Shown: positions 33,240-41,936 of the stretch, piece by piece
Layout: each line of letters opens with the position of its first letter
Position numbering within the stretch: the stretch's first letter is position 1
Notes under the pieces: model-generated
Seen by the model: only the letters and a program-made list of their open reading frames with translations
The model's database searches: none
What the model was told of the DNA's origin: nothing
Program-made: the position numbers and the translations under genes
Assembly: GCF_014384905.1 (NCBI RefSeq)
Contig: NZ_JACRSV010000001.1
Location: 1-64,000, forward strand
DNA: 64,000 bases
Source: Fumia xinanensis
GTDB taxonomy: Bacteria > Bacillota > Clostridia > Oscillospirales > Ruminococcaceae
Direction: 5' to 3'

Positions 33240-34166
33240 TTAATTTGTCAGGGTTTCCACTGTTTTTTCCAAGGTTTTGGCGTTTTCCACGTTGAGGGCG
33301 GTCACATCTTTGAGGGTTTTCTTGACAAGACCCGTCAGCACCTTGCCTGGCCCCAACTCCACGTAATTCAGATATCCGGCAGACTGTAGTTCTGCCAGTT
33401 CCGATGTGAAGAAAACAGGAGAGACGATGTGTTTTGCCAGATACTCGGCCATGTCGGAGAAATCTGTGAGCTTTGTTCCGGTGAGGTTTGCATAGAAATC
33501 AAGTTTGGGCTGCGAAAAGGCAAAACTTTTCGCGGCATTGTAGAATTCGTCGGCAGCAGGCTGCATCAGTTTAGAATGGAAGGCGGCGGAGACCGCTAAT
33601 GGAATAGCTCTTTTGCCCATGGACATGAAGGTTTCCGAAGCTTTTGCCACTGCCGCCCGTTCCCCTGCTATGACGGTTTGGGCTGCAGAATTGTAATTGA
33701 CAGGCAGGACGTAACCGGAAGTCTCCTCGCAGACGGCGGCGACTTCTTGGGCGGAAAGGCCCATGATGGCGGCCATAGCTCCATCGCCGCTTTCTGCGCA
33801 TTTGCCCATGGCGGCAGCACGGGCCTTGATGAGCTTAAAGCCGTCTTCCATGCTGAGCATATCGGCAGCGACCATGGCGGCGTATTCTCCCAGAGAATGT
33901 CCGGCTACTGCCGAAGCATCGATGCCTCGTTCCCGAATACAGGCCAACGCTGCTAAACTGGTGGCCATGATAGCGGGCTGAGTTACCTGCGTTTTCGCTA
34001 AGTCTTCAGCGGTACCGTTGAGACAAATTTCCTTCAGATCAAAGCCCAGTACGTCGGAAGCGCAGGCGAAAACCTCCCCCGCTTTCGGAGAAGAGTTGAT
34101 GAGTTCTTCTGCCATTTTGGGGTATTGTGAGCCTTGTCCTGAAAATAAAAATACGGTTTTTTCCAT
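33240..34166 (-). CDS. fabD: malonyl-CoA:ACP transacylase
   Basis: Transfers malonyl from CoA to ACP for chain elongation. The 308 residues show FLFSGQGSQYPKMAEEL, the nucleophile Ser in AVAGHSLGEYAAMVAA, the Gln and Arg segments (TQPAIMATSLAAL; LIKARAAAMG), catalytic His in SAAFHSKLM, and VELGPGKVLTGL. ATG 34166 has AAAGGA 9 bp upstream on the minus strand. In many Firmicutes fabD lies inside the fabH-K-D-G-F operon; here it is inverted and divergent from fabH, so it has separate control from a shared 336-bp gap. Confidence 0.96.
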   Translation of the reverse strand: MEKTVFLFSGQGSQYPKMAEELINSSPKAGEVFACASDVLGFDLKEICLNGTAEDLAKTQVTQPAIMATSLAALACIRERGIDASAVAGHSLGEYAAMVAADMLSMEDGFKLIKARAAAMGKCAESGDGAMAAIMGLSAQEVAAVCEETSGYVLPVNYNSAAQTVIAGERAAVAKASETFMSMGKRAIPLAVSAAFHSKLMQPAADEFYNAAKSFAFSQPKLDFYANLTGTKLTDFSDMAEYLAKHIVSPVFFTSELAELQSAGYLNYVELGPGKVLTGLVKKTLKDVTALNVENAKTLEKTVETLTN

Positions 34167-34308
34167 GGAATCGAATCCTTTCTAGTGTAAAAGTAATTTG
34201 CAAATCAGGTTTGTAACAATTCTGTAAACAATTGACCGTAAAAATAATGAAAAAGGGCTTTCTTGTCGTGTTTATGGGGGTTTTACCGGGAAATCCAGAG
34301 GATATTTA

Positions 34309-34337
34309 TTGACAAAACGGTAACAAACCGATACAAT
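34309..34337 (+). promoter_or_regulatory. promoter of the fabH-accA operon
   Basis: Perfect TTGACA (34309-34314) and TACAAT (34332-34337), 17-bp spacer, starting about 160 nt before fabH. The spacer holds a GGTAACAAACC imperfect dyad. Confidence 0.75.
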
Positions 34338-34459
34338 ATAAAAGATAGCCCAATATTTGGGAATCTTTTTCAGGGCGTTGTTTTGGATTATAATTTTCTT
34401 CACTATAACAAAATTTGCCGTAATTTGCAAGGCAGAAATGTTCATATATTTATGTTAAG

Positions 34460-34480
34460 ATAACATCGGTTGATGTTTAT
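34460..34480 (+). promoter_or_regulatory. inverted repeat before the fabH ribosome site
   Basis: ATAACATC and GATGTTTAT flank GGTT (core arms 34462-34467 and 34472-34477). It lies 10 bp before the GGTGAGG site of fabH. It could be an operator or a small RNA hairpin. It does not match the FapR or FabT consensus as I know them. Confidence 0.4.
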
Positions 34481-34502
34481 GAATAGAAAGGTGAGGTATG
34501 CT

Positions 34503-35486
34503 ATGGGTGTTAAGATTTTAGGGACGGGAGTCTGCTTTCCGGAAACCGTTGTAACGAACGGGGACTTTACAAGAATTGTTGAGACTTCCGACGAATGGAT
34601 CGTGAAAAGAACTGGCATTCACACCCGCCGCATGACCGGACAACCCACCTATGTTTTGGCGGAGGAGGCGGCGAAAAATGCTGTTGCCGACGCTAAGCTA
34701 AGCCCGGAGGATATCGATTTAATTCTCTGCACTACTGTAACATCCGACTTTATAACTCCTTCTTTGGCCTGTGTAATACAGGGACGCATCGGCGCGAAAA
34801 ATGCCATTGCATATGATATAAACTGCGCTTGCGCTGCGTTTGTTTACACCATGGATTTGGCTTATATGTATCTGGAACACGGATACAAAAACATCCTGCT
34901 GATTTCTGCAGAATGCCTTTCTAAAATTACTGATTTTGAGGATAGGGGAACCTGCGTACTGTTCGGGGACGGGGCGGGAGCCTGCGTCGTCTCGAGAGGC
35001 GAGGGAGGGTTTGCTTCTGCGCTGGGCTGCGATGGAACAGGGGCCAACACCCTGTTCGCCCGCCGTCACCGCAACGACATTCCCTTTGTGGACGTGGCGG
35101 ACCCACAGGAAATCGACCATTTCCCCGACGCCAAGGACAATACGATTTATATGGACGGCCGGGAAGTATATAAATTTGCGGTAGGTGCCATGGCCACAGG
35201 GGTCAGGGACGCCTGCGAGAAATTTGGTATTACGCCGGGAGAACTTGATTGGGTCATTCCCCATCAAGCCAACATCCGCATCGTGCAGACGGCAGCGAAA
35301 GAACTGGGGCTGTCGATGGATAGGTTTATCTGTAATATCGCAGCCTATGGAAATACTTCCTCCGCCTGCATTCCCATTGCGCTGGACGAGGCTATCAAGG
35401 ACGGCAGAATCAAGCGCGGCCAGAAGGTTTGCATCGTCGGCTTTGGGGCGGGGCTGGTTTATGGTGGTGCGGTATTTGAATATTAA
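34503..35486 (+). CDS. fabH: beta-ketoacyl-ACP synthase III
   Basis: Condenses acetyl-CoA or a branched primer with malonyl-ACP to start fatty-acid synthesis. The 327 residues show GTGVCFPETVVTN, TSDEWIVKRTGIHTRR, the nucleophile Cys in AYDINCACAAFVYTMD, catalytic His in WVIPHQANIRI and Asn in NIAAYGNTSSACIP, and FGAGLVYGG. ATG 34503 is used because GGTGAGG lies 6 bp upstream; in-frame starts before it (from 34470) fall within the inverted repeat. First gene of the elongation operon. Confidence 0.96.
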   Translation: MGVKILGTGVCFPETVVTNGDFTRIVETSDEWIVKRTGIHTRRMTGQPTYVLAEEAAKNAVADAKLSPEDIDLILCTTVTSDFITPSLACVIQGRIGAKNAIAYDINCACAAFVYTMDLAYMYLEHGYKNILLISAECLSKITDFEDRGTCVLFGDGAGACVVSRGEGGFASALGCDGTGANTLFARRHRNDIPFVDVADPQEIDHFPDAKDNTIYMDGREVYKFAVGAMATGVRDACEKFGITPGELDWVIPHQANIRIVQTAAKELGLSMDRFICNIAAYGNTSSACIPIALDEAIKDGRIKRGQKVCIVGFGAGLVYGGAVFEY

Positions 35487-35584
35487 AGAAGCTGATTTTG
35501 CAAAGCGGAAGATAGGGTTTAGAAAATTTATCTATCCGGTTTTGCAGCAGTTCCGTTTGTTCCCAGAAAGGAATGGATAATAAA

Positions 35585-36529
35585 ATGATGAATACAAGGA
35601 TTACTGAATTGTTGGGCGTTAAATACCCCGCCATCCAGGGGGGCATGGCCTGGGTGGCGGAATCTACTCTGGCAGCGGCTGTCTCCAATGCGGGGGGCGT
35701 GGGCCTGATTGCGGGAGGGGCCGCTCCCGTCGATGTGGTGCGGGAAGAAATCCGTAAGGTCAAAAAACTGACCGACAACCCCTTCGGCGTGAATATTATG
35801 CTCATGAGCCCCAATGCCGAAGATTTGGCACAGCTCGTCATCGAGGAGCAGGTGCCTATCGTCACAACGGGTGCAGGCAATCCCGGCAAATTTATGGAAG
35901 CATGGAAGACGGCAGGCATCAAGGTAATTCCGGTAGTCCCTTCCGTCGCCCTGGCAAAACGGATGGAGCGGGCTGGGGCCGACGCGCTGGTGGCTGAAGG
36001 CACCGAAGCGGGAGGCCACATCGGAGAGCTCACCACCATGGCGCTTGTACCTCAGATCGTAGACGCAGTGGACATCCCAGTCATCGCCGCGGGTGGCATC
36101 GCCGATGGTAGAGGACTGGCAGCGGCTTTGATGCTGGGGGCGGAAGGCGTCCAGATGGGAACGGTCTTTTTGGCATCAGATGAGTGCCAAATTCACGATA
36201 ACTACAAAAACCTCGTTTTGAATGCAAAGGACACCGACAGCGCCGTCACCGGACGGATTTCCGGGTGTGCGGCCTGCCGTCAAATTCGCAATAAATTTAC
36301 GAAGCGCATTATGGAAAAGGAGCGGGAGGGCCTTACTCAGGAGGAGTTTGAGGAAGCCTGCACCGGGTCCCTGCGCAAAGCCGTCAAGGACGGTGACAAA
36401 GATAATGGGAGCTTTATGGCCGGACAGATTGCCGGCATGATTAAAGAAATTCGTTCCTGTCAGGAGATTCTCGACAGTATTTTCAACGATGCCGAGGAGC
36501 TCATCATCAGAAAAAGCAAACAGTTTTAG
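35585..36529 (+). CDS. fabK: enoyl-ACP reductase II (FMN-dependent)
   Basis: NAD(P)H- and FMN-dependent reduction of enoyl-ACP, the triclosan-insensitive alternative to FabI. The 314 residues form a TIM barrel of the nitronate monooxygenase/FabK type: PAIQGGMAWVAESTLAAAVSNAGGVGLI, NPFGVNIMLMSP, TTGAGNPGKF, the catalytic-loop region VAEGTEAGGHIGELTTMALVPQ, VIAAGGIADGRG, and GAEGVQMGTVFLASDE. The start is ATG 35585 (or 35588) with AGAAAGGA 12 bp upstream; ATG 35573 abuts that site. No FabI is seen, so this should be the operon's enoyl reductase. Confidence 0.94.
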   Translation: MMNTRITELLGVKYPAIQGGMAWVAESTLAAAVSNAGGVGLIAGGAAPVDVVREEIRKVKKLTDNPFGVNIMLMSPNAEDLAQLVIEEQVPIVTTGAGNPGKFMEAWKTAGIKVIPVVPSVALAKRMERAGADALVAEGTEAGGHIGELTTMALVPQIVDAVDIPVIAAGGIADGRGLAAALMLGAEGVQMGTVFLASDECQIHDNYKNLVLNAKDTDSAVTGRISGCAACRQIRNKFTKRIMEKEREGLTQEEFEEACTGSLRKAVKDGDKDNGSFMAGQIAGMIKEIRSCQEILDSIFNDAEELIIRKSKQF

Positions 36530-36557
36530 AAAATCGAAATCAAAGGAGTGCTTTATT

Positions 36558-37301
36558 TTGGCAAAAACCGCATTGATTACCGGCGCATCCCAGGGGATTG
36601 GTGCCTGTATTGCAAAAACCCTTGCACAGGAAGGTTATAACATCGCCGTCAACTGCCGCAGCGAGGCGGAAATCCAAAATGGAGGCTCCGATGTGGTGGA
36701 AGCCTGCCGTGCTTTGGGTGTGGAGGCAGAGTGCTTTGCCTGCGACGTTTCCGACTACGCGGCCTGCGAAGAGATGGTGAAAGCGGTGAAAGCCCGCTTC
36801 GGCTCTATTGACGTGCTAGTGAACAACGCGGGCATTACGAAGGACGGGCTGTTGGCCCGTATGAGCGAAGAACAGTTCGATATGGTCACAAACGTCAACT
36901 ATAAATCGGTCTTCAACATGACCCGCCATGTGAGCGCTGTCATGATCCGCCAGCGGAGCGGCAGGATTATCAACATGTCCTCTGTAGCTGGCGTTTACGG
37001 AAACCCGGGGCAGTTTAACTATTCTGCTTCCAAGGCGGGCATCATCGGTATGACAAAGACGGCGGCCAAGGAGCTGGGCGCGCGGAACATCACTGTCAAC
37101 GCCATCGCTCCCGGCTTTGTGCAGACCCCCATGACAGATGTGCTGGACGAGAAATACAAAGAGGCCATCGTCAAAAATATCGCGTTGGGACGCTTCGGCC
37201 AGCCGGAGGACATCGCCAACGCTGTGGCGTTTCTTGCCTCTGAGAAGGCGGGGTACATCACCGGGCAGATCATTGAGGTTTCCGGCGGCATGTCGATGTA
37301 A
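36558..37301 (+). CDS. fabG: 3-oxoacyl-ACP reductase
   Basis: NADPH-dependent ketoreductase of the short-chain dehydrogenase family. The 247 residues show ALITGASQGIGACIA, VNNAGITKDGLL, the Ser-Tyr-Lys triad in INMSSVAGVYGNPGQFNYSASKAG, and the C-terminal YITGQIIEVSGGMSM. The TTG at 36558 has AAAGGAG 9 bp upstream and gives the expected start AKTALITGAS; the open frame reaches back into fabK without homology. A 171-bp gap with no clear gene follows before fabF. Confidence 0.96.
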   Translation: MAKTALITGASQGIGACIAKTLAQEGYNIAVNCRSEAEIQNGGSDVVEACRALGVEAECFACDVSDYAACEEMVKAVKARFGSIDVLVNNAGITKDGLLARMSEEQFDMVTNVNYKSVFNMTRHVSAVMIRQRSGRIINMSSVAGVYGNPGQFNYSASKAGIIGMTKTAAKELGARNITVNAIAPGFVQTPMTDVLDEKYKEAIVKNIALGRFGQPEDIANAVAFLASEKAGYITGQIIEVSGGMSM

Positions 37302-37472
37302 CGGCGAGAGTTTGCGTCAAGAAATAATGAAACGTTTTATGGCTTGCCGGATCCGCTGCCAATTTTGGTGGTGCTCAAGCCGGCACAATTTCCGAGGAAA
37401 GGGAGCCTTTGTCATAGTAAATTGAAGAAATCAATTTTCACAGCAGTTATATGCAAAGGCGCGGTAATTTAC

Positions 37473-38708
37473 ATGAGAAGAGTTGTAATAACCGGAATGG
37501 GAGTGGTCACTTCCATCGGTAAAGACGTAGATACTTTTTGGCAGAGCCTTTTAAATGGCAAACACGGATTTTCCCAAATTGAGGGCTTTGACTGCTCTGA
37601 TATGGAAGTAAAAATCGCGGCGGAGGTCAAGGATTTCGACCCCCTGACCGTTTTGGAAAAGAAAGAGCTGCGCCGTACCGACCGGTATTGCCAGTTTGCT
37701 ATTTATGCCGCTGAACAAGCTCTCAAAAACTGCGGCACAGACTTTAAGGATCTGGATCCTTACCGTGTCGGTGTCATTGTGGGAAGCGGCATCGGCGGTA
37801 TGAACACCTGGGAGACGGAACACGGCAAATACCTGGAAAAAGGCCCCAAGCGGGTTTCCGTTTTCTTTATCCCCACGATGATTTCCAACATGGCGGCAGG
37901 CAACATTTCCATTCGCACCGGATTTAAGGGCGTCAATTACGCTCCTGTGACCGCCTGCGCCACCTCCACTCATGCCCTTGGTGAGGCGTTTCGGAATATC
38001 AAACACGGTTATCTGGACGCGTGTGTGACAGGCGGCGCGGAAGCTGCCATCACCAAATTTGCCGTGGCAGGCTTTGACAATATGGGAGCTCTCTCTAAAT
38101 CCACTGACCCGGATCGTGCCTCCATTCCTTTTGACAAGGAACGGGACGGATTTATTATGGGCGAAGGCGCCGGAATCCTCATTTTGGAGGAGTTGGAGCA
38201 CGCTAAAGCCAGAAATGCAACCATTTACGGAGAAATCGTCGGCTACGGGGCTACAGGAGATGCTTATCATATCACAAGCCCAGCCCCCGATGGGGAAGCA
38301 CCTGCCAAGGCGATGGAGTTTGCCATTGAAGAAGCGGGACTCAGACCTGAGGATGTAGATTATATTAACGCCCATGGCACTTCCACTCCCATCAACGACC
38401 ATTTCGAGACAAACGCCATCAAGGTGGCTCTTGGCGAGGCGGCAAACAAGGTTGCGGTATCCTCTACCAAGTCGATGACCGGGCACCTGCTGGGTGCCGC
38501 TGGTGCGGTGGAAGCGATTGCGACAGCTTTGGCGCTTCAAAATGGGGTAATTCCCGGTACCGTTGGCTACAAAGTGCCGGACGAAGAATGCGACCTGGAC
38601 TACGTGACCGAGGGGACAAGAAAGGCCGACATTAAAGTGGCCTTGTCGGATTCCCTGGGCTTTGGCGGGCATAACGCCTGCGTCTGCCTGAAAAAATATG
38701 AGGATTAG
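37473..38708 (+). CDS. fabF: beta-ketoacyl-ACP synthase II
   Basis: Elongating condensing enzyme. The 411 residues show RRVVITGMGVVTSIGKDVDTFW, the nucleophile Cys in PVTACATSTHALGEAFR, the two catalytic His in YINAHGTSTPIND and KSMTGHLLGAAGAVEA, and the C-terminal LSDSLGFGGHNACVCLKK. ATG 37473 gives the canonical N-terminus; the ribosome site is weak (AAAGGCG, 13 bp). Part of the fab/acc operon. Confidence 0.96.
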   Translation: MRRVVITGMGVVTSIGKDVDTFWQSLLNGKHGFSQIEGFDCSDMEVKIAAEVKDFDPLTVLEKKELRRTDRYCQFAIYAAEQALKNCGTDFKDLDPYRVGVIVGSGIGGMNTWETEHGKYLEKGPKRVSVFFIPTMISNMAAGNISIRTGFKGVNYAPVTACATSTHALGEAFRNIKHGYLDACVTGGAEAAITKFAVAGFDNMGALSKSTDPDRASIPFDKERDGFIMGEGAGILILEELEHAKARNATIYGEIVGYGATGDAYHITSPAPDGEAPAKAMEFAIEEAGLRPEDVDYINAHGTSTPINDHFETNAIKVALGEAANKVAVSSTKSMTGHLLGAAGAVEAIATALALQNGVIPGTVGYKVPDEECDLDYVTEGTRKADIKVALSDSLGFGGHNACVCLKKYED

Positions 38709-38737
38709 TCCAAACAGAAGAGTGAGGGTATATTGCA

Positions 38738-39187
38738 ATGGCTGAAATGAAATTGACCGTTTCCGAAATCAAGGAACTGATGGATAAAATGGCCGCAAAC
38801 TGCTTGACGGAAGTTTGCGTTAAAGTGGAGGGCTTTGAGCTCTCTTTGAAAGCGGAACAAACCCAGGTGGTTTACGAGGCCGCTGTTCCGGGTACTCCTA
38901 TGCCTGCCGCGGCGCTGGCACCAACAGCGGCTTGCCCCTGTGAGGAAGCTTCCGGCAATGTGGTTAAGTCCCCCTTGGTTGGGACGTTTTACGCCAGTTC
39001 CGCTCCGGACAAACCGGCGTTTGCCACAGTTGGCACGGCGGTTCACAAAGGGGACACCCTGTTCATCGTGGAATCGATGAAGCTGATGAACGAAATCAAA
39101 AGCGAGTTCGACGGAACCGTTACAAAAGTGATGGTGGAAAACGGCGAGGGCGTAGAATACGGCCAGCCCATCCTCATCATTGAATAG
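38738..39187 (+). CDS. accB: biotin carboxyl carrier protein of acetyl-CoA carboxylase
   Basis: Carries biotin between AccC and AccA-AccD. The 149 residues show an N-terminal helical part, an Ala/Pro linker (about 48-65, AVPGTPMPAAALAPTAACP), and a C-terminal biotinyl domain with the modified Lys in VESMKLMNEIKSEFDG. The domain begins VKSPLVGTFYAS. It lies between fabF and fabZ, 29 bp after fabF. Confidence 0.95.
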   Translation: MAEMKLTVSEIKELMDKMAANCLTEVCVKVEGFELSLKAEQTQVVYEAAVPGTPMPAAALAPTAACPCEEASGNVVKSPLVGTFYASSAPDKPAFATVGTAVHKGDTLFIVESMKLMNEIKSEFDGTVTKVMVENGEGVEYGQPILIIE

Positions 39188-39202
39188 AAAGGCGGGACGC
39201 AG

Positions 39203-39634
39203 TTGGCCCTTTTAAATCAGGAACAAATCAAGGAGATTATCCCCCATAGAGACCCCTTCCTGCTCATCGACGAAGTGCTGGAGCTTGAGCCGGGCGTCCG
39301 TGTGGTGGCGACCAAATATTTGAGACCGGAAGAGACCTGGTTTAAAGGCCACTTCCCCGGAATGCCGGTTCAGCCCGGCGTACTCACTATAGAGATGCTG
39401 GCCCAAGCCGGAGCTGTGTGCGCGCTTTCCCTGCCGGAGAACAAGGGCAAAATTGCCTTTTTCGCCGGGATCGACAAAGCGCGTTTCCGGCAGCAGGTAA
39501 AGCCCGGCGACACCTTGGTGCTCTCCGTAGAGATGGTTAAATCCCGCGGCAGCATCGGCGTGGGTAAGGCGGTGGCCACCGTGAATGGCAAAAAAGCTGT
39601 GACAGCGGAAATCACCTTTGCCTTAGGCGAGTAA
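39203..39634 (+). CDS. fabZ: 3-hydroxyacyl-ACP dehydratase
   Basis: Dehydrates 3-hydroxyacyl-ACP to trans-2-enoyl-ACP. The 143 residues form one hotdog domain: IIPHRDPFLLIDEVLEL, the catalytic His in WFKGHFPGMPVQPGVLTIEM with the catalytic Glu in the same helix, and FAGIDKARFRQQVKPGDTL. TTG start at 39203 follows AAAGGCGGG. No FabA or FabM/FabN is seen here, so how unsaturated chains are made is not shown. Confidence 0.95.
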   Translation: MALLNQEQIKEIIPHRDPFLLIDEVLELEPGVRVVATKYLRPEETWFKGHFPGMPVQPGVLTIEMLAQAGAVCALSLPENKGKIAFFAGIDKARFRQQVKPGDTLVLSVEMVKSRGSIGVGKAVATVNGKKAVTAEITFALGE

Positions 39635-39652
39635 ACGGAAAGGAACTATAAC

Positions 39653-41005
39653 ATGTTTCATAAAGTTCTGATTGCAAACCGCGGGGAAATCGCGGTTCGG
39701 ATCATCCGCGCCTGCCGGGAATTGGGTATCGGCACCGTGGCGGTCTTTTCTGAAGCCGACCGGACGGCACTCCACGCCCAAATCGCCGATGAGGCTATCT
39801 GTATCGGCCCGGCGAAAACGGCGGACAGCTACCTAAATATCAAGGCTATTCTGGCCGCCTGCGAGCGGACGGGGGCCGAGGCCGTGCATCCGGGATTCGG
39901 TTTTCTTTCAGAAAACGCAAATTTTGCCCGGATGTGCGAAAAATGCGGCGTGACCTTCATCGGTCCTCCTCCTTCCGCCATGGAGTTGATGGGGGACAAG
40001 GCACAGGCCAAAACGACTATGAAAAACGGCGGCGTCCCAGTGATTCCTGGCTCCGATGGGGTGGTGAAAACCCTGGAGGAAGCCCTGCAAATCGCGAATG
40101 AGGTTGGTTATCCTGTTATGGTAAAGGCCTCGGCCGGCGGCGGCGGACGGGGAATCCGTCAGGTGAAAAACGACTCTGAATTAGAAGCGGCTATGACTGC
40201 CGCCCGGCAGGAAGCCCTTGCTTTTTTCGGCGACGACGGTATTTACATTGAAAAATTTATCGAGGATCCCCGCCATGTGGAGATTCAGGTTTTAGCGGAC
40301 AATTACGGGAATGTGGTCTATCTGGGTGAGCGGGACTGCTCCCTGCAGCGCCGGAACCAAAAGCTTATCGAGGAGTGCCCCTGCCCCATCATGACCCCTT
40401 CTCTCCGCAAAGCCATGGGAGAAGCGGCGGTGAAGGCGGCGGTGGCCTGCGGTTACCACAACGCGGGAACGGTAGAGTTTCTCCTTTCCGGCAAGGACTT
40501 CTATTTTATGGAGATGAACACCCGTATTCAAGTGGAACATCCCATAACTGAGATGGTGACCGGTATTGATTTGGTGAAAAACCAAATTTTGATTGCCGCT
40601 GGACGGCATCTGGATTTTGAGCAGGAAGATGTCGCCATGCGGGGACACGCCATTGAGTGCCGGGTTAACGCAGAAAATCCGGAGTTCGATTTCAGGCCCT
40701 CTCCTGGGAAAATCCAAGGGCTTCATATGCCCGGCGGCCCCGGAATCCGTATTGACAGCGCCGTCTATCAGGGATATGAAATTTCTCCCTATTATGACAG
40801 CATGATTGCAAAGCTCATTGCATACGCTCCTACCAGACAGGAAGCGATTATGAAGATGAAATGGGCGTTGGCGGAGTTTTTGGTCGAAGGTGTTGACACC
40901 AATATTGACTTTCAGTTAAACTTATTGAAGGATCCCAATGTGGAAGCGGGAAATTACGACATCGGCTATCTGGGGAGGAGCAAACACCTGAATACCCAGA
41001 AATAA
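39653..41005 (+). CDS. accC: biotin carboxylase of acetyl-CoA carboxylase
   Basis: ATP-dependent carboxylation of biotin on AccB. The 450 residues show the N-terminal VLIANRGEIAVRIIRAC, HPGFGFLSENANFA, the ATP-grasp glycine loop VKASAGGGGRGIRQV, YLGERDCSLQRRNQKLIEECP, MEMNTRIQVEHPITEMVTG with the conserved Glu and Arg, and a C-terminal domain. ATG 39653 has AAAGGA upstream. Confidence 0.97.
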   Translation: MFHKVLIANRGEIAVRIIRACRELGIGTVAVFSEADRTALHAQIADEAICIGPAKTADSYLNIKAILAACERTGAEAVHPGFGFLSENANFARMCEKCGVTFIGPPPSAMELMGDKAQAKTTMKNGGVPVIPGSDGVVKTLEEALQIANEVGYPVMVKASAGGGGRGIRQVKNDSELEAAMTAARQEALAFFGDDGIYIEKFIEDPRHVEIQVLADNYGNVVYLGERDCSLQRRNQKLIEECPCPIMTPSLRKAMGEAAVKAAVACGYHNAGTVEFLLSGKDFYFMEMNTRIQVEHPITEMVTGIDLVKNQILIAAGRHLDFEQEDVAMRGHAIECRVNAENPEFDFRPSPGKIQGLHMPGGPGIRIDSAVYQGYEISPYYDSMIAKLIAYAPTRQEAIMKMKWALAEFLVEGVDTNIDFQLNLLKDPNVEAGNYDIGYLGRSKHLNTQK

Positions 41006-41060
41006 GCCTCGTCCGCAACTAACGCCCTCGACTTGATGGCGAAGAAAGGCGTGAATGTGA

Positions 41061-41936
41061 ATGCTTGAAGATTTGTTTAAGGTTGTCAAGTCGCGGCTTG
41101 ACTACGATGATAAATCGCCGAACAATGTTAAGTCCAAGATGCCGGGGGATTTGCTATTCAAATGCCCCCGCTGTCAGAACGTCATGTTCATGGACGAATA
41201 CAAAGCTGGACTTAAGGTCTGTTCCGCCTGTTCTTACCATGCGCGGATTTCCGCGAAGGAGCGCCTGGACCTGACGGTGGACCAGGGGAGCTTTGTAGAG
41301 TACGACCCTGATATGGTCTCGATAAATCCATTGGATTTCGAGGGCTACGACGAAAAATTAAAGGAGATGCGGGAAAAGACGGGCCTTAAGGACGCGGTGA
41401 TCACCGGCGAATGCACTATCCGACGGAGAAAATGCGTCATTATCGTCATGGATTCTCGCTTTATGATGGCCTCTATGGGCTCTGTGGTAGGAGAGAAAAT
41501 CACCCGGGCATTTGAACGGGCGACGGAAAAGGAACTGCCGGTGGTGGCATTTACCGCTTCCGGCGGCGCCAGGATGCAGGAAGGGATTCTCTCGCTGATG
41601 CAGATGGCGAAAACTTCTGCTGCTGTTGCCCGCCACTCCGACAAAGGACTTCTCTACATTACCGTCCTCACCGATCCGACGACGGGGGGCGTTACTGCAT
41701 CCTTTGCGTCTCTGGGGGATATTATCATCGCAGAGCCCAAGGTTCTCATCGGCTTTGCTGGACGGCGGGTCATCGAAGGAACCATCAAACAGCGGCTTCC
41801 CGACGATTTTCAGTCGGCAGAGTTTCTGCTGGAACATGGCTTCGTGGATATGATCATCCCACGAGTCAACATGCGCCGGACCATCTCCAAGCTTTTAAAA
41901 TTGCACCTGAAGGAGGAAAACAAATGGAACAGTTGA
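41061..41936 (+). CDS. accD: acetyl-CoA carboxylase carboxyltransferase subunit beta
   Basis: With AccA, transfers carboxyl from biotin to acetyl-CoA. The 291 residues begin with a four-Cys zinc ribbon (FKCPRCQNVMFMDEY and LKVCSACSYH) and continue with the crotonase-fold core: FTASGGARMQEGILSLMQM, LTDPTTGGVTASFASLGD, and IGFAGRRVIEGTIKQRLPDDF. ATG 41061 has GAAAGG 11 bp upstream. Its last 13 bp overlap accA, suggesting translational coupling. Confidence 0.96.
   Translation: MLEDLFKVVKSRLDYDDKSPNNVKSKMPGDLLFKCPRCQNVMFMDEYKAGLKVCSACSYHARISAKERLDLTVDQGSFVEYDPDMVSINPLDFEGYDEKLKEMREKTGLKDAVITGECTIRRRKCVIIVMDSRFMMASMGSVVGEKITRAFERATEKELPVVAFTASGGARMQEGILSLMQMAKTSAAVARHSDKGLLYITVLTDPTTGGVTASFASLGDIIIAEPKVLIGFAGRRVIEGTIKQRLPDDFQSAEFLLEHGFVDMIIPRVNMRRTISKLLKLHLKEENKWNS

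Noticed and set aside
34460..34480. FapR or FabT operator
   Set aside because: The dyad ATAACATC-GGTT-GATGTTTAT does not match either consensus as I recall them; kept as an unnamed inverted repeat.
37551..38738. 395-codon open frame on the minus strand, opposite fabF
   Set aside because: Shadow of fabF, which has all catalytic residues. No start signal and no family resemblance.
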